Assembly: GCA_034096865.1 (NCBI GenBank)
Contig: JAWQFJ010002855.1
Span: forward strand, 32,501 to 96,500
DNA: 64,000 nucleotides
From: Theodoxus fluviatilis
Lineage: Eukaryota > Mollusca > Gastropoda > Cycloneritida > Neritidae
Reading direction: 5' to 3'
This document shows, one piece after another, positions 21,717 through 52,380 of the stretch; position 1 is the first letter of the stretch, and every line of letters begins with the position of its first letter. The notes beneath the pieces were generated by a model. The model searched no databases. It worked only from the letters and a program-made list of their open reading frames with translations, and had not been told where the DNA came from. The translations under genes and the position numbers were made by a program.

Positions 21717-24700
21717 TCATTTATTGTTTTCTTCACATCTGAAAGATTTGTTTTTTTCCAAGCCTGTCTCAGATTTTAATCTTTTTCTCTTAGTTGAAAA
21801 TAAACGTCTTTGCTCTGCACGCTTTTTGTTTGATGGCAATTTGTTTTTAATTTCTTTTCTCTTTTTCATTTCAACCTGTTGCATTTCATGTCCAATTTTG
21901 AGTGTTGCCTGTCCAATCTGAATAAGACTTTGGAGAGTTCCCACATCATCTGTAGCATTTGCTAGGTTGACAATGTCACTGCATACAGTAGAGAGGGCTA
22001 ATCTGAGATCTTCAACATTAGCAGATCTCTCTGAAATTGACTGGGAAGGTAGTGTTTTGAAAATATCCTGATTGGATACATCATCATCAAAATCACTTTC
22101 ATGGAAATCCATTGGTTCTGCATGCAGGCCTCCACACAAGTGAGCAGCATGCCCATCATCCTGGTGCTTCTGAACGCATGATATATTGTACTGTGTTTTA
22201 ATGTTATATACATCCTTCCTGGTTACTAATGAGTCCCTGCTGTATACAGTTATACTGTCTCTTATGTCATCAAGCACTCTGGCAGGTTCAATGCCAATGG
22301 CAAGTTTCCCAGCAATTGATGTCCTAATCTCGTCTGAAAGCGGTAAATGTTCGAGTTCACAGGAGTGACCCAAATGATTTAAGCAGTACTCTACAGTCAC
22401 AGTGCCAGTAGCAAGAGATTTACTTACTGTCATAAAAGAAACACAGTTCATACCAATTTTACATGAACCCTTTGATTTTGGGAGACGTTTCATTCCTGCT
22501 ACCACCTTATGTTTCCCAGATCGTCTGCAGTAATAATACATTGTCTTGCATTCCCTTGATAAGCGAGACCCAGTTCGTTTTACATACTTTGAGTGTGTGT
22601 CTTTCTCCGTCTGGCTCTTCCACAGGAAAAAGTCTGCCACATTTTTGAAAGTTTTCTGCTCAGTTGTAATCTCTTGTGAGTGCTCCTTGCAGTAGTGGTC
22701 AATGAGATCTTTAAGTCTGATGCAGGTGAATGAACACATGCAACACTGACAGAGTGAGTTTCTGTGAATATGTGAAGACGTTTTTGTGTGGGGGTTTGTC
22801 TCCTGAGGCGTTATCCTGGCTGGTTTGGGTGTCTGTTTGTCTGTTGGTGCCCGATCATCTGCTGTGCTGGATGCCTGTTCGGTGGGTGTGTCACAAAGTG
22901 TCTGATGCTTTCTCTTCCTGTGTGTGAATAGTGTTTGTCTGGACGACAGAACACAGCTACAAATCGGGCAAATGTACCGCTTCCTGATGCACTGATTGTC
23001 TGCTGTGCTGGATGCCTGTTTGGCGGGCGTGTCACAAAGTGTCTGATGCTTTCTCTTCCTGTGTTTGGATAGTGTTTGTCTGCACGACAGAGTAATGCTA
23101 CAAATCGGGCAAATGTATCGCTTCTTGCTGCTGTGATTGTCTGCTGTGGAGGAGGATACCTGACATGTGTTGGGCGTCATCCCAACTGGTTTGAGTGTCT
23201 CTGTTGGTGCATGTTCGTCTGTTGGTGTCTCTTTGTCTGTTGGTGTCTGTTCGTCTGTTGGTGTCTGTTCGTCTGTTGGTGCATGTTCGTCTCTTGGTGC
23301 CTGTTCGTCTGCTGGCGTCTGTTTGTCTGTTGGTGCCAGATCATCAGCTGAGCTGGATGCCTCTTCGGTGGGTGTGTCACAAAGTGTCTCATGCTTTCTC
23401 TTCTTGTGTTTGTTTAGTGCTTGTCTGCACGACACAGTAATGCTACAAATCGGGCAAATGTACTGCTTCTTGCTGCACTGATTGTCTGCTGTGGAGGAGG
23501 AAGCCCGACTAGTGTTGGGCGTCATCCCAACTGGTTTGAGTGTCTCTGTTGGTGCATGTTGGACTGTTGGCGTCTGTTTGTCTCTTGGTGCCTGTTCGTC
23601 TGCTGGCGTCTGTTTGTCTGTTGGTGCCAGATCATCTGCTGTGCTGGAAGCCTCTTCGGTGGGTGTGTCACAAAGTGTCTCATGCTTTCTCTTCTTGTGT
23701 TTGTTTAGTGCTTGTCTGCACGACACAGTAATGCTACAAATCGGGCAAATGTACTGCTTCTTGCTGCACTGATTGTCTGCTGTGGAGGAGGAAGCCCAAC
23801 TAGTGTTGGGCGTCATCCCAACTGGTTTGAGTGTCTCTGTTGGTGCATGTTGGACTGTTGGCGTCTGTCTGTCTGTTGGTGTCTGTTCGTCTCTTGGTGC
23901 CTGTTCGTCTGCTGTGCTGGATGCCTCTTCGGTGGGTGTGTCACAAAGTGTCTCATGCTTTCTCTTCTTGTGTTTGTTTAGTGATTGCCTGCACGACACA
24001 GTAATGCTACAAATCGAGCAAATGTACTGCTTCTTGCTGCACTGATTGTCTGCTGTGGAGGAGGAAGCCCGACTAGTGTTGGGCGTCATCCCAACTGGTT
24101 TGAGTGTCTCTGTTGGTGCATGTTGGACTGTTGGCGTCTGTTTGTCTGTTGGTGCCTGTTCGTCTGCTGGTGTCTGTTTGTCTGTTGGTGCCTGTTCATC
24201 TGTTGATGCCTGTTTGTTAGTTGGTGCCTGATTGTCTGTTGCATTGGGGGAATGTTTTGGGGGCGTTTCATATGGTGTGTTGTGTTTTCTCTTCTTGTGT
24301 CTGTGTAATGATTGTCTGCAAGACAGAATACAGTCACACTGTGGGCAAATGTACTGCATTTTGCTGGCATGCATCTGCTTGTCAGTTGTGGATGAGGGTG
24401 CCTGTTTGTTTGTTGTGTTGGGTGCCATCTTGACTGTTTTGGGTGCCTCTGTTGGAGAGTGCTTGTCTGTCTGTATCTGCTTGTGTGTTGGTGCATAATC
24501 ATCTGTTGGAGCCTGCTTGAAAGTTGGAGACTGCTTGCCTGTTGTGTTGGGTGCCTGTTTGTTGGATGTATCAGAAGGTGTCTGATGTTTTCTGTGCATA
24601 TGTTTGAATAGTGCATGTCTGGAAGACAGAGTACAGTCACACTCTGGGCAAATGTACATCTTCCTGATGGTAGGTGTCTGTCTGTCTGCTGTGCAAGAGG

Positions 24701-25459
24701 GTGCCTGTTTCCTTGCAGTGTTGGGTGCCATGTTGCCTGCAGAAGTGGGCGGGACTATCTCAGGCTGCTGCTGCTGCAGAAGGGAAGTCTCCACTGCACC
24801 ATTCATGAACCAACATATCAGAACCCTTCGAAGGTACCTTTCATATTTTGTTGGGTAATGGAGAAACAACCTAGGTTCAGATTGGCAAGCTGTTATGCTG
24901 CTGAAAAGGTTGTCATCTAAGGCTGCCACAACAGCATTTATAGCAGCCACTACCCCACAAACATTAACACATGATTGCAAAGGATAGTTGAGGCATTCTG
25001 CCATACACACATGCTGACCTTCATTTGATGACGAAACATGAGCCAGCTGAACAGTGGCAGAACTGAGGGATACCCCAAAACACTCGGTGTAAGTTGACAG
25101 CACTTCCAAAAGGTCAGGTGGGGCTTCCCAACCCAGACTGTCACAGTACAGAACTGAGGGTTGATCCTTCGCGTCCACTTTGACTAACACCCAGTGGCTT
25201 CCTCCCTTCTTTTCATTCCCAACATACACATGCACACTCCTATCACTGCTCCGACCAACATTCACAACAAACACAAACTTTCTCACGTCCATGGGTGGCC
25301 TGGATTGCAGATGCTCTGGTCCTTGGCCTGGAACACAGAGGCAGACTGCAGCGGACTGGGCCTCATTAGCCCTGTCCAGCACCCAGCTGATGTGACCGTT
25401 GGTCAGCCAGCCAGCCATCCCTTGTCCACACAGGGCAGCCATCTCGTTTGCTGTTAAAT
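21717..25459 (-). CDS. Ulp1-like protease + eight C2H2 fingers + transposon-type DNA-binding domain (large exon)
   Basis: A 1256-codon open frame reaches 25487, but an acceptor (gcttatgtgcag) suggests the exon starts at 25459 in phase 1, so upstream exons are likely; the first internal Met is near 25442. Numbered from 25487: residues 12-225 resemble Ulp1/SENP (C48) peptidases, with GGSHWVLVKV (His98), YCDSLGW (Asp116), Gln171 and VCGVVAAINA (Cys177). Residues 277-900 carry seven YICP.C..LSCRQ.L.KHKKRKH fingers and an eighth divergent one, joined by TPTDEQAPTDKQ linkers. Residues about 936-1092 match Cys/His domains of MULE-type or CARF-like proteins (YYYCRRSG, KGSCKIG.NC, CLNHLGHSCELEHLPLS). 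A basic, possibly coiled-coil tail ends it. No DDE core is seen: either a transposon accessory protein or a domesticated gene. Confidence 0.75.
22950..24110 (-). repeat. Tandem finger-plus-linker coding units, about 0.3 kb each
   Basis: Fingers 3-5 and their linkers are nearly identical at DNA level (recurrent tgctacaaatcgggcaaatg and gtgttgggcgtcatcccaac), showing recent tandem duplication or gene conversion within the exon. Confidence 0.85.
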
Positions 25460-25543
25460 CTGCACATAAGCAAAGCAACAGTAACAACCATGGCCACAGT
25501 GCTAATAATGAAATGTATCAATCTATACATCTGTAAAGGTGAA

Positions 25544-25544
<1 letters not shown>

Positions 25545-25593
<49 letters not shown>

Positions 25594-25595
25594 CG
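25545..25595 (+). repeat. (TG)n microsatellite
   Basis: About 46 bp of pure TG, upstream of the Ulp1/C2H2 exon. Confidence 0.95.
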
Positions 25596-25874
25596 TGTGC
25601 GTGCGTGTGTGTGCATGTTTATTCATTCATTTGTTTTGTTGTAGGCTTTATATTCCAAAATCACATCCCCTACAGCAATGAATCTTGTCACACATAGTAG
25701 GTGCGGCAAAATTAGCATTACATAACTGGTGCTCTATGCAACAGCGATTTGCACATGATGATTGCTCATGCCTGTGCCCCTGCACAGGTACAGGACCCAG
25801 ATGCAGTTTAAAGCCATAACTGGGAATCAGCTGCAGCACAGTTGCCATGCAGCAGGCGAAACGTGAACTTGTTG

Positions 25875-26039
25875 CAGACCTGCCTACCCCCCCAAAGGCC
25901 AATTAGGGAGATTCTGAAAAACAGGCCAGGGTTCAGGGGCCATCAAGGCCCAGGTGGGGTCCAGGGGAAACGCCCTGGTGGGAAGAAACAGCCCTAAATC
26001 GAGAGTCTCCCGAATTTTTCGGGAGAATAAGCAGGTCTG
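25875..26039. mobile_element. CAGACCTG-ended MITE, 165 bp, 6-bp TSD (TTGTTG)
   Basis: Ends CAGACCTGCCTACC and AAGCAGGTCTG; TTGTTG at 25869-25874 and 26040-26045. The interior holds gggagattctg and gagtctcccgaatt..cgggag inverted segments. Non-coding. Confidence 0.85.
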
Positions 26040-27937
26040 TTGTTGCTGAGCGCCTCCGCACGGGCGAGTCGACAGCCCAGATCTGTGCAGTTTGCGTGTT
26101 AGCAAAATGCAGATCAAGCAAGTCGGGACATGCTGGATGAGCATGGCAATGTTGAGCTCAAGGCAGGATAAGGAAGGAAGCGGGAGAAGAGAACAGAAGA
26201 GGTGGCTGTGACTGTGAAGGCTTTGGTTGAACTTCGTCATCGGCAGTCCACCAGGAAGCTGGCAAAGCAGTTTGGCATGCATGAGCGCACCATGCATCAC
26301 GTGATCAGAGATGACCTGCACATGAAGTCTAGGGCAGTGGTCACCAAAAACAGGATCACGGAGGTGCAGAAGATCACGAGAGTAGACCATGCCAGGAAGA
26401 TTCTGAACTGGATGAAGAAGCCAGAAAATGCCAAGAAGGTGTGCATTTTCTCTGATGAAAAGCGGTTCTGTGTGGATTCAGTTCTGAATTGTCACAACTC
26501 CAGATGCATATCGGCTGAGAGAGAGGAGGATGTGCGCAGCCCAGCAACCAAGAATCCTCGGGAGGTCATGATGCTGGGGGTCATCAGCAGTGATGGGAAA
26601 ACATGCCCCCCCGATCTTCATCAACAGCAGCGAGAGGATCAATGCGGAGCACTACTGCCAGCTGCAGAGTGAACATGTGATTCCCTGGGTCAAGGCCACG
26701 TACAAGGACACCTTTGTGTTCCAGCAGAATGGCGCAGCTGCTTATACTAGGTACTGGCAGCCGCAGCCAGTTTTGCTGGGAAAGGTGCCTGCAGGCTAAA
26801 AATTGATGATTTACCCCGTGATGTTTATATATTTAAATTGAAAATTTTCGCACCAAAACTATGTGCAAAATAAAGTTTCAACCTTCATCTGTCGTTCTGT
26901 GTTGTTTTTTTATGTTGTCTGTGATCTGTGGTACTTGTGCGAATGCACTAAAAGTACTAGATGAAACACAAAATACGCTTCGCGTCATCAGTCTGAATGG
27001 CGTCTTTCACCAAGCATATTTACAGTGTGTTAGAAACATTACCTTTCGCGCCGTCAAGAAACCCATTCCAAGTATGCGAATTACTGAGTCAGCAAGACGA
27101 AGCTCCACAGTTTATTCTCGTATAAATATTTTTCCAAAATAAAGCGATTAAGTTAAAGAAAATTCTATCTGAAAATATGTCTAATTTTCAAAAGCTCATA
27201 TCTCTGGAACTACTCAACGGATTATATACAATAAAGATGGAAATTAAAGCTCATTTTATGCCGAATTTAACGATATATGAAACGTGTCGGACAAATGAAT
27301 GCTCGCGCAGCGCGAGCCAAACGGAGACGAGTACTCTCCGCGCACTGGTAGTGGAACGCATCATGGCGGACTACGCATCTACGAGCGGTTGTGGCAAATC
27401 GGAGTTATTTGTTTGCAGCATCAAGTCTAGTCTTGATAAGTAGCCTAATTCGATGTCTAAACTCATTAAGTTACCAGTACTGCAAGTTATTAAAGCTATT
27501 TTTTGCTATTCATGGCAAAGTTTACGCAGAATTAACAGCAAATGTTTGCCACGTGACCGGGTCAAAGTTGTGTGTTGTGTATATGTGCATTCGAAGTGTA
27601 GGCCTATCGTATTTTTCTTTCTGCTGATTGTTATCATCAAAATATTATGACAGGAATGTCTGTATGTTATAAACAACATAAATAAGTGTTTTGTTGAATT
27701 TTAGCAGGGTGTTCGAAAACAAAAATCGATGTCTATCATAGACCGAAGTGCGATCCCATATCGAATAGTCATGTGTTTGGATGTATACACACACGTGCCA
27801 ATAACATCTGATTCTCATCTCTGAGGTACGCAGCCAAACTGCTGACATGTTAAAAAAATATTAATGACCTTTTATAGAAATGCAATGCTATTTTATTTTT
27901 CTGTTTTATTTTAGACTATGCACAATTCCAGCGTCCG

Positions 27938-28172
<235 letters not shown>

Positions 28173-28382
28173 CACTTGAAACGAAGGTCCAATTTCTATT
28201 TCAGCAAACTAGAGTTTCTTCTTGGACAGCTATGGAGCAAGAGCATTTCATCCAAAGGAAGAGTAGAAGAGGGACATTGTGTCATAAACATGCCAAATAA
28301 ATGAAACACTTTCCAAATTAAACATCCACATGAAAAAAATCATCAATACAATACTAATAGGCACATATTTCAAGGTTTTCTT

Positions 28383-28466
28383 GGATGGATGGATGATTGG
28401 ATGCATGAATAGGTGGATGGATGGATGAATGGATGGTTGGTTGGATGGATGGATGGATGGATGTAT
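28383..28466 (+). repeat. (GGAT)n repeat next to SINE-like tail
   Basis: ggatggat units followed by ttatggcctatcag, the same combination seen at the minus-oriented SINE-like copy near 7745-7790. Confidence 0.7.
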
Positions 28467-29701
28467 GTTATGGCCTATCAGACTTCCTATGCTATATCTA
28501 TTGTCCACAGAGCCGCAATGTTTTTTTAATAAAAATTAATTAGCAAGATATTTTGTTAACCTATATTTTAAATCTATGTTAATTTGCAAAGTTCAAACTA
28601 TTACTGAGCCACATGCAATATTTCATGCTGGTAACTGATATAGTTTTTTAGATAGGAAGATTTTCAGTGAGCCATGCCCCCGCAGAATCACGCCTTATTT
28701 GTTACTAAAAATAGACTGGCTAAAAACTATATGCACTTTTCTGGTAAATTTCAGTTCATTTGCAAAGGTAAAACTATAACAAAGCCAGACACCAAATTTT
28801 ATGCAAGTATCTCATATAGTTTTTGAGATAATAAGCTTTTCAGTCAAGTACCCTCATAATTTCACTTTTTTCCATCACGCAAATCGGGGTTTTCCTCAAA
28901 TTGATAACACAATATCTTGAACTGTAAGCTTTTTTGTATCTTGGAAAAAAATAGTGTCAAATTATATGATATAGTCTTCTGGTATAATAAGTCTGATAGG
29001 GCTCACTTCAATGGTTTTTGTTCAGCAGGCCTTCAAATATGGTCCTCGGTGATGTTTTGCACGTTGAAAATTCTTATTTTGGGCCATATTCAGCACCCTG
29101 TTGTACTGGAACTGCATTAAAGAATGGCTTCATTTTGCTTACATGAACTGCCTACAATATATTGATTTGGAATTAGGCAATATATGCTGTGTACCTTGTA
29201 TGATTAGAGGACTGTTAGGCTGCAAAGTTTGGAAAATATTTAGTATTACTCTACGTTTCGCGTTTCCATATACAATAAATGCTGTATCTCCAGAACGAAT
29301 CAAGATAGACACTTCATTTTTGTTTTATTTTAATTCTTTCATCAAGTAGTAAAAGCACAACACATAAAAACAAAACAATCTCTGAGTCAAAATTTTGGCT
29401 GCCAGTACCTACTTATACTGCCAAGAAAACACATCAGCTGCTGATGAAGGAATTCGGCAGCTTCTGGCCCATGGACATGTGGCCGCCATTGTCTCCGGAC
29501 CTCAGCCCGCTTGACTATACCATATGGGAGCGTGTGGAGTCCGAGGCCTGTGCAAGTAGCCACCCAAATGTGAATAGCCTGCGAGCAGCAGTCACAACAC
29601 AGTGGGCGGATATGTCCAAAGACTATGCCCAAGCAGTGTGCGGCTCCTTCCTGAAGCGCCTGGACGCAGTTGTGAAGGTTGGTGGTGACTACATTGAATA
29701 A

Positions 29702-29828
29702 ACTGCTGCTTGCTTGTCTGAACTGTTGTATGTTGTTGAACAATACATTTAATATATATGTGAACTCAGAGAAATGCATTATTTTTAAATGTCATACTCA
29801 CGCATAATGATAATTTCGCCGCACCCTG
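29702..29828 (+). mobile_element. mariner 3' UTR and 3' TIR
   Basis: From the transposase stop to cgccgcaccctg, followed by TA at 29829-29830. Confidence 0.65.
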
Positions 29829-30175
29829 TACATAGAAGGAGACATAGGCTACCCAGTTGCATAATTAGTGGCCAGAATGACCTCTTGAGACCCGTGTTGT
29901 AAGAATGGTGAGTTTCATGACATCATTACTAAGCTCCTGTTAATGATGTCAATGTAAACTTGATAATATTCAAGCCGACTGCAATGTATGCACGGATCCA
30001 TATTTCAAATAAAGAAACTTTTAAGACTCTTTCAAAGGATTTGTTCACAATTAAATATATATGGTAACAAAGGGACTCAAACATGAGTTAATACAAACTC
30101 TCATCACGAGCACTTTAAAGAGCCTCATGATTTGCTAACATGACAGAAACAGCAAAGGTAGAAGCAGATTATTAC

Positions 30176-30352
30176 CATACTGAGGAATGAGGTCTAAGCC
30201 TGGGGCACTCCATATGAGGTCTTTGAAGGCCTCCATCTCATGTACCCTCTCCGTGCCCTGCACATCACTGGGCATCAGGAAAGGTGTCTCCAGCCAGGCC
30301 CGCTCCCTCATGTATACGTCTGGATTGGACAGGTTCCTTGGCCAGGATATTC
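30176..30352 (-). CDS. Conserved-looking internal exon of an unrecognised gene
   Basis: Acceptor accatag, donor GTAATA, 177 nt, phase 1 at both ends. Encodes ISWPRNLSNPDVYMRERAW, LETPFLMPSDVQGTERV and FKDLIWSAPGLDLIPQY, with codon-like composition unlike the AT-rich surroundings. I cannot name the family. Four upstream ATG exons on the same strand (31238-31244, 31864-31879, 33019-33025, 35232-35247) all end in phase 1 and could splice to it. No downstream exon was found below 30176. Confidence 0.5.
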
Positions 30353-30399
30353 CTATGGTTAAAATATCATTCAACGATGAGGCAGTCAGTTCTCTTAGT

Positions 30400-31190
30400 T
30401 ATATGTACAAAAGTCACATAGTTCAAAGTGAAGTGTGCAAAATGCAGCATACAGCTGCACAGTAGTGAGAGATCCAGTGATAATGTCCATATTATACTTT
30501 ACCAGAGCCACAAACTACCACTTCAGAGCCATCATCAACTTCGTTGTTTCTCATAATTTGGTCACAATGCACAAGTACAAGATCAACACTTAAAAATCCT
30601 CTACTAATGTACATCAAGCATATGTGTAATTATTTGCATTCTGTGTTTTTGTACTTGTAGTGGCAAGATCTTTTGGTTACTAGCAAGGAATTTATTATGA
30701 AACTTTTATATTATAGAGTTAATCACCTTCTGTTGTAGTGCTATTAGACTGACATTTAAGAGGAAAAAAAAAAAAGCTGATACTACTTTGCTATTATGTC
30801 AGGATCCCTTTTTCCTCCATCCTCTCTCTGTAGGTAAACTTTTAGAACAAAGTGTGTTGTATTGCCTAATAACTTACTTTTCTGGAAATGCAAGCAAAAA
30901 TATAATCTGAGACCTTAACAATTAAGAAAGATAATTTTGCACCATGGTGTTTCTCTCTTCAAACCCTTTTTAGTGCTACATATAGTAGTAGCACCAAGTA
31001 CCTTTGAGAAAACATGATGCTTCATGTAGTCAGAGTGGTAAAGCTTTCCAAAACCAGTATCAATGTTTAGAGGCTGCCACACACAATTACAATTACCCAC
31101 TATTACTTACGTCAGATTCCAGAGCAAAGCTTGCAAAGGCAAAAGTTCAAACAAACATAAGCAATTATTGTGCACACAATTCAGCACTTT
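30400..31190. other. AT-rich stretch, no feature recognised
   Basis: Probably intron of the minus-strand gene; no ORF, TIR or repeat seen. Confidence 0.4.
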
Positions 31191-31237
31191 CCTTTTTAAA
31201 ATATTAAATACAAAACAAAGCTCATAAACTAAGTTAC

Positions 31238-31244
31238 CTTCCAT
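31238..31244 (-). CDS. Candidate tiny first exon a (Met-Glu, phase 1)
   Basis: ATGGAAG followed by donor GTAACT. The sequence on the 5' side (31245-31365) matches that upstream of candidate exon c at 33025. Confidence 0.35.
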
Positions 31245-31559
31245 ATTGACAGTCGAATTTCATACCAAAGTACATTATTTCTTTAGTAGGAGTGTATTAT
31301 CTAATTATGGCAATATTGTAATTTGTACATGCAGTTTCCTTTTTAAATACTTCCCGCCACGGAATTATTTCGAAGCAGACTTTGTAAATCATGTATAATA
31401 ATAATGATAATGTAATGTTAAAATCTCGATGCTAGAACTAGTAGAACTAGAAGTAGAATATCCCACAATATAATATTCTGTAAAATCCCTTTTAAATATA
31501 AAAGAGAGCTCATAAATACTATTTTTTATTTTATTTTTTTTTTTACCATTCGGTACTTT

Positions 31560-32350
31560 ATTCATCAGTCGAACAGCTTCAAATATTCAAACGTGCACAA
31601 ACGATGTCTGTGGCAAAGAAACCTCTTTCCTAGCGAGTAGCGTCATTACTGTTAATGTTCGCAACTAGAGCATCACACATACAGTATTCAAATGCATCCA
31701 AGCGGCTAAACAATCAAAATCGCAATTCAACTGCGCAAACCAATCTTCTCCGAAGAAACGGCGACGTCACCGAAACGCATACAATCAAAAGTTTGAGCAG
31801 CAGTCGAAAGGCAAAAGGAACGCTAGAAAGGGTTCTGTCAAAATACTATTAAATCTAAATTACCGTCCATCCTGTCCATTTTGATCCCAAAATACAAGGA
31901 GAACGGCGAGAATGCAAGTAGAACGGCGAGAACACTTGCTACAGCTCCGCTTTCACGAAAAAGCTTTTCAGCAAAGTGCAAGTGAAAGTTTCCAACAAGG
32001 TGTGAAAACTAGCTTCTCATAACTTTCGGATGACGGATATACGCGTCTAAATGTTGGGCGTCATCACAGCTGGTCATCCGTCATCTTTCCGCCGGAAGTG
32101 GATCCAAGAGAACGTAACTCTGCGAGTAATAGCCAATCAATCGTAGATCTATACTCTCAACCTTTGCTCGATATGAAATTGGTAAATAAATACTTAGAAG
32201 TGGAGTGATTATTCTCCCAACGATAATTTAAGTCGTAAATACAATTCAAACTATTTTCGTGATTTTACGTATGGAGAGCTCAGCCTCAGCCTCGATTTTC
32301 CGCACGACAACGGACAAGCATCCTACCGTTGCTTCATGCCTTCAACAGGT
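31560..32350 (+). repeat. Dispersed repeat block, copy 2 (copy 1 at 11080-11720)
   Basis: Matches copy 1 in two pieces (31570-31850 and 32130-32350) separated by the exon-b segment. Confidence 0.8.
31864..31879 (-). CDS. Candidate tiny first exon b (phase 1)
   Basis: ATGGACAGGATGGACG then GTAATT. Upstream sequence 31880-32110 resembles that of exon d (35248-35440), including cggcgagaa and ccggcgg/ccgccgg ETS-like sites. Confidence 0.35.
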
Positions 32351-32364
32351 CCCATCCCATATCA

Positions 32365-32765
32365 ACAAATAACAATGAACCTGAAGATGGCTTCAAAGTC
32401 TTTGTGGCTCTTGTACAGTTTGACATGAACAGTGTCACTATGAATCAGCTCATCAGCTGCATTGCTGCAGTCTTTGTGCTTTTCAGGACTGCTCCCGTAG
32501 CACTCATATGGCAGGCCCCAAGCAACACACACGTTCAATTGGGGGGTATCTTGCAGCTAATAGGTAGAAGACATCAACCCTGTTGGGGCCGTATGTGCCT
32601 TCTCCAGGCTTCAAAGCAACCCAACCATGACAAAGTCCTACATCCCACTTCAAATGGGAGGACTAGCCATGCCCAGCCCTCTGCCCTACTAAATATTTCT
32701 CACTATCATGCAGAAGTTCATAAGGCAGACGAACAGCAGGGCAAACATTTACTGGTTTGCATTCA
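32365..32765 (+). repeat. Dispersed repeat block P, copy 2
   Basis: See 16830-17235; somewhat diverged, same orientation. Confidence 0.75.
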
Positions 32766-33018
32766 CATACATACCAACTTATAGTTATATATAACACTGT
32801 ACTCGTCCCCTGAAATTAATGTACAAAATGAGGAACGAAATGCCACATACATAAAAAAATAATAGGCAACGACACGATCTACTCAATTCAAGCAGAGCAA
32901 TCCTTCCCTGGACAGAATTATTTAGCAGTAGAATGAGATGTTAAAATCTCGACGATTGAGTATCACACAATATTCGAATCTTTTCTTTTGAAATACAAAA
33001 CAAAACTCATAAACTTAC

Positions 33019-33025
33019 CAGCCAT
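33019..33025 (-). CDS. Candidate tiny first exon c (Met-Ala, phase 1)
   Basis: ATGGCTG followed by a consensus donor GTAAGT. Confidence 0.35.
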
Positions 33026-33337
33026 CTCGATGCTCCAATTAGCAAGCCTTATAGAGTATTATGACAATATTGTACAAAATCATTTTTGAATACTTCACTG
33101 AGGCCAAAAAAAAAATTGGTGTGGTTAAGGTAACATAGCCAAAAAAAATAGGGTAGGTAGGTCGGCAATAATTTTTTTTTTTAATAACTTTTTATTTCTC
33201 GTGGAAACCAAATTAAACCTACTCGACTTGGAAATAAGTGTGCTAACAGACAGCGGATATTCCCTTTGAACAATTTTGACTTAACTTCTCTTGGAATTAT
33301 GTAAAGAAAAGCATTGACTTACCAGTGAAGATATGGC

Positions 33338-34402
<1,065 letters not shown>

Positions 34403-34673
34403 TATGGCTGATATGAGATTGTCTGTCCTGCTAGTGTCAGTATCATGTGACCAACCATCGGTGCCCCTAACGTGAACCAGATGTAATTGAAATGCATCAT
34501 GAACTTGTGCTGCATGTTGATCATCCTCATCATCTTCCTCACTCTCGGCTTGCAAAACTTCACATTTGAAATGTATCGTCTTCAGTTCAAAAACGTGTCC
34601 CCGACCTCTCCAACAGTCAAACCCCAAGCCAACTCAAACCCAACCCCAACTGCTTTGCACGTGGTCACATCAA

Positions 34674-34804
34674 CAGAGCTGCCAAGTGCTACGATTTAGG
34701 CGTGCTTGCTACGATGCTACGATTGTCAGGGAAAAACTATGATTTTTCAAAGCCTGGAACTGAACTTTTGACCGTCACGAAGAAACACCCCTCCCCCCCC
34801 CCCC

Positions 34805-34835
<31 letters not shown>

Positions 34836-34971
34836 ACCCCGCTTTATGCTGGCGGTTCAGCGCTGAGCGTCGAACTGAACTTTTGACCGTCACGTAGAAC
34901 ACCCCACCCCCCCCCCCCCCCCCCCCCAGCTTCACGTCGGCGGCTCATCGCTCAGGGACTTGACAGCCCAG
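34674..34971. mobile_element. Degenerate CAGACCTG-family MITE
   Basis: CAGAGCTGCCAAGTGCTACG start matches the inverted 20035-20399 element (ctgccaaatgctacgcttta); the end is ACTTGACAGCCCAG. gaacttttgaccgtcac followed by poly-C occurs twice. No clear TSD. Confidence 0.65.
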
Positions 34972-35231
34972 CCCTCAACCCACAACATTGATATTAAAAA
35001 AAACTTCAACATTTTCAATAAAAAGATGTAGGGTCGGCGCCCCAGAATAGGGTAGGTCGGGTTACCGTAACCACACCATTTTTTTTTTTTGGCCTGATGG
35101 AATTATTTCGCAGCAGAATAAATCAGGTATGAACTATGATGTAATGTTAAAAATCTCAACGCCAGGGTTACCTACAATATTTTGTTATTTTCATTTTGGA
35201 GACAAAAGAAAGTTCATAAATACCATCTTAC

Positions 35232-35247
35232 CGACCAACTTGTTCAT
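35232..35247 (-). CDS. Candidate tiny first exon d (phase 1), divergent from ZNF207
   Basis: ATGAACAAGTTGGTCG followed by donor GTAAGA, about 530 bp upstream of the ZNF207 start on the opposite strand. Confidence 0.4.
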
Positions 35248-35329
35248 TTTGAGCCAAAATGCAGCGAGAGTGGCGACGAGTAGAGCGGCGAGAAGCGTCT
35301 GCTTTCACTCAGGAAGAAACTTTTCTGCA

Positions 35330-35777
35330 CACTAGTGAAGCGCTTTTCCAAAAGGCGCGAAATCTAAATCGGCGCGAAAACCAGCGAGAGAGATTTACCT
35401 CCGATCTCAGAGAGCTACTTCCGGCGGAAAGATGACGGATGACATGACGAGAAATGCGTCAACAAAGGGAGGTAATTCATCGTGCACTAGTTTCTCCATT
35501 CAAATGGTTCGTTCTAGCATGGATAATGTCCATGGTTCTAGAATACCATAAAAAATGGAGTGGAAAAATCAAATCAAAATATAATATTGTGCTGTGTTTG
35601 TGTGCAAAAAGATATTTTCTAGGGGCTTGGATTAGAATTAGACTGGAGTTTATCCAATTAAACTTTCTGGATGAATTCACTACCGAGCATCCGGATAGTC
35701 ACGTGATAAAACACGCCATTTTGGCTGCCTGAGCCGAACATAAGTCCTCCCCAGCCAATTTCATACAGAATCACAGA
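35330..35777. promoter_or_regulatory. Putative bidirectional promoter of ZNF207 and the minus-strand gene
   Basis: Two E2F-type GGCGCGAAA sites (35354-35362, 35371-35379), an ETS-type ACTTCCGG (35417-35424) and a YY1-like gccattttggctg near 35715; no TATA box noticed. Such sites fit a cell-cycle gene, but binding is inference. Confidence 0.45.
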
Positions 35778-52380
<16,603 letters not shown>

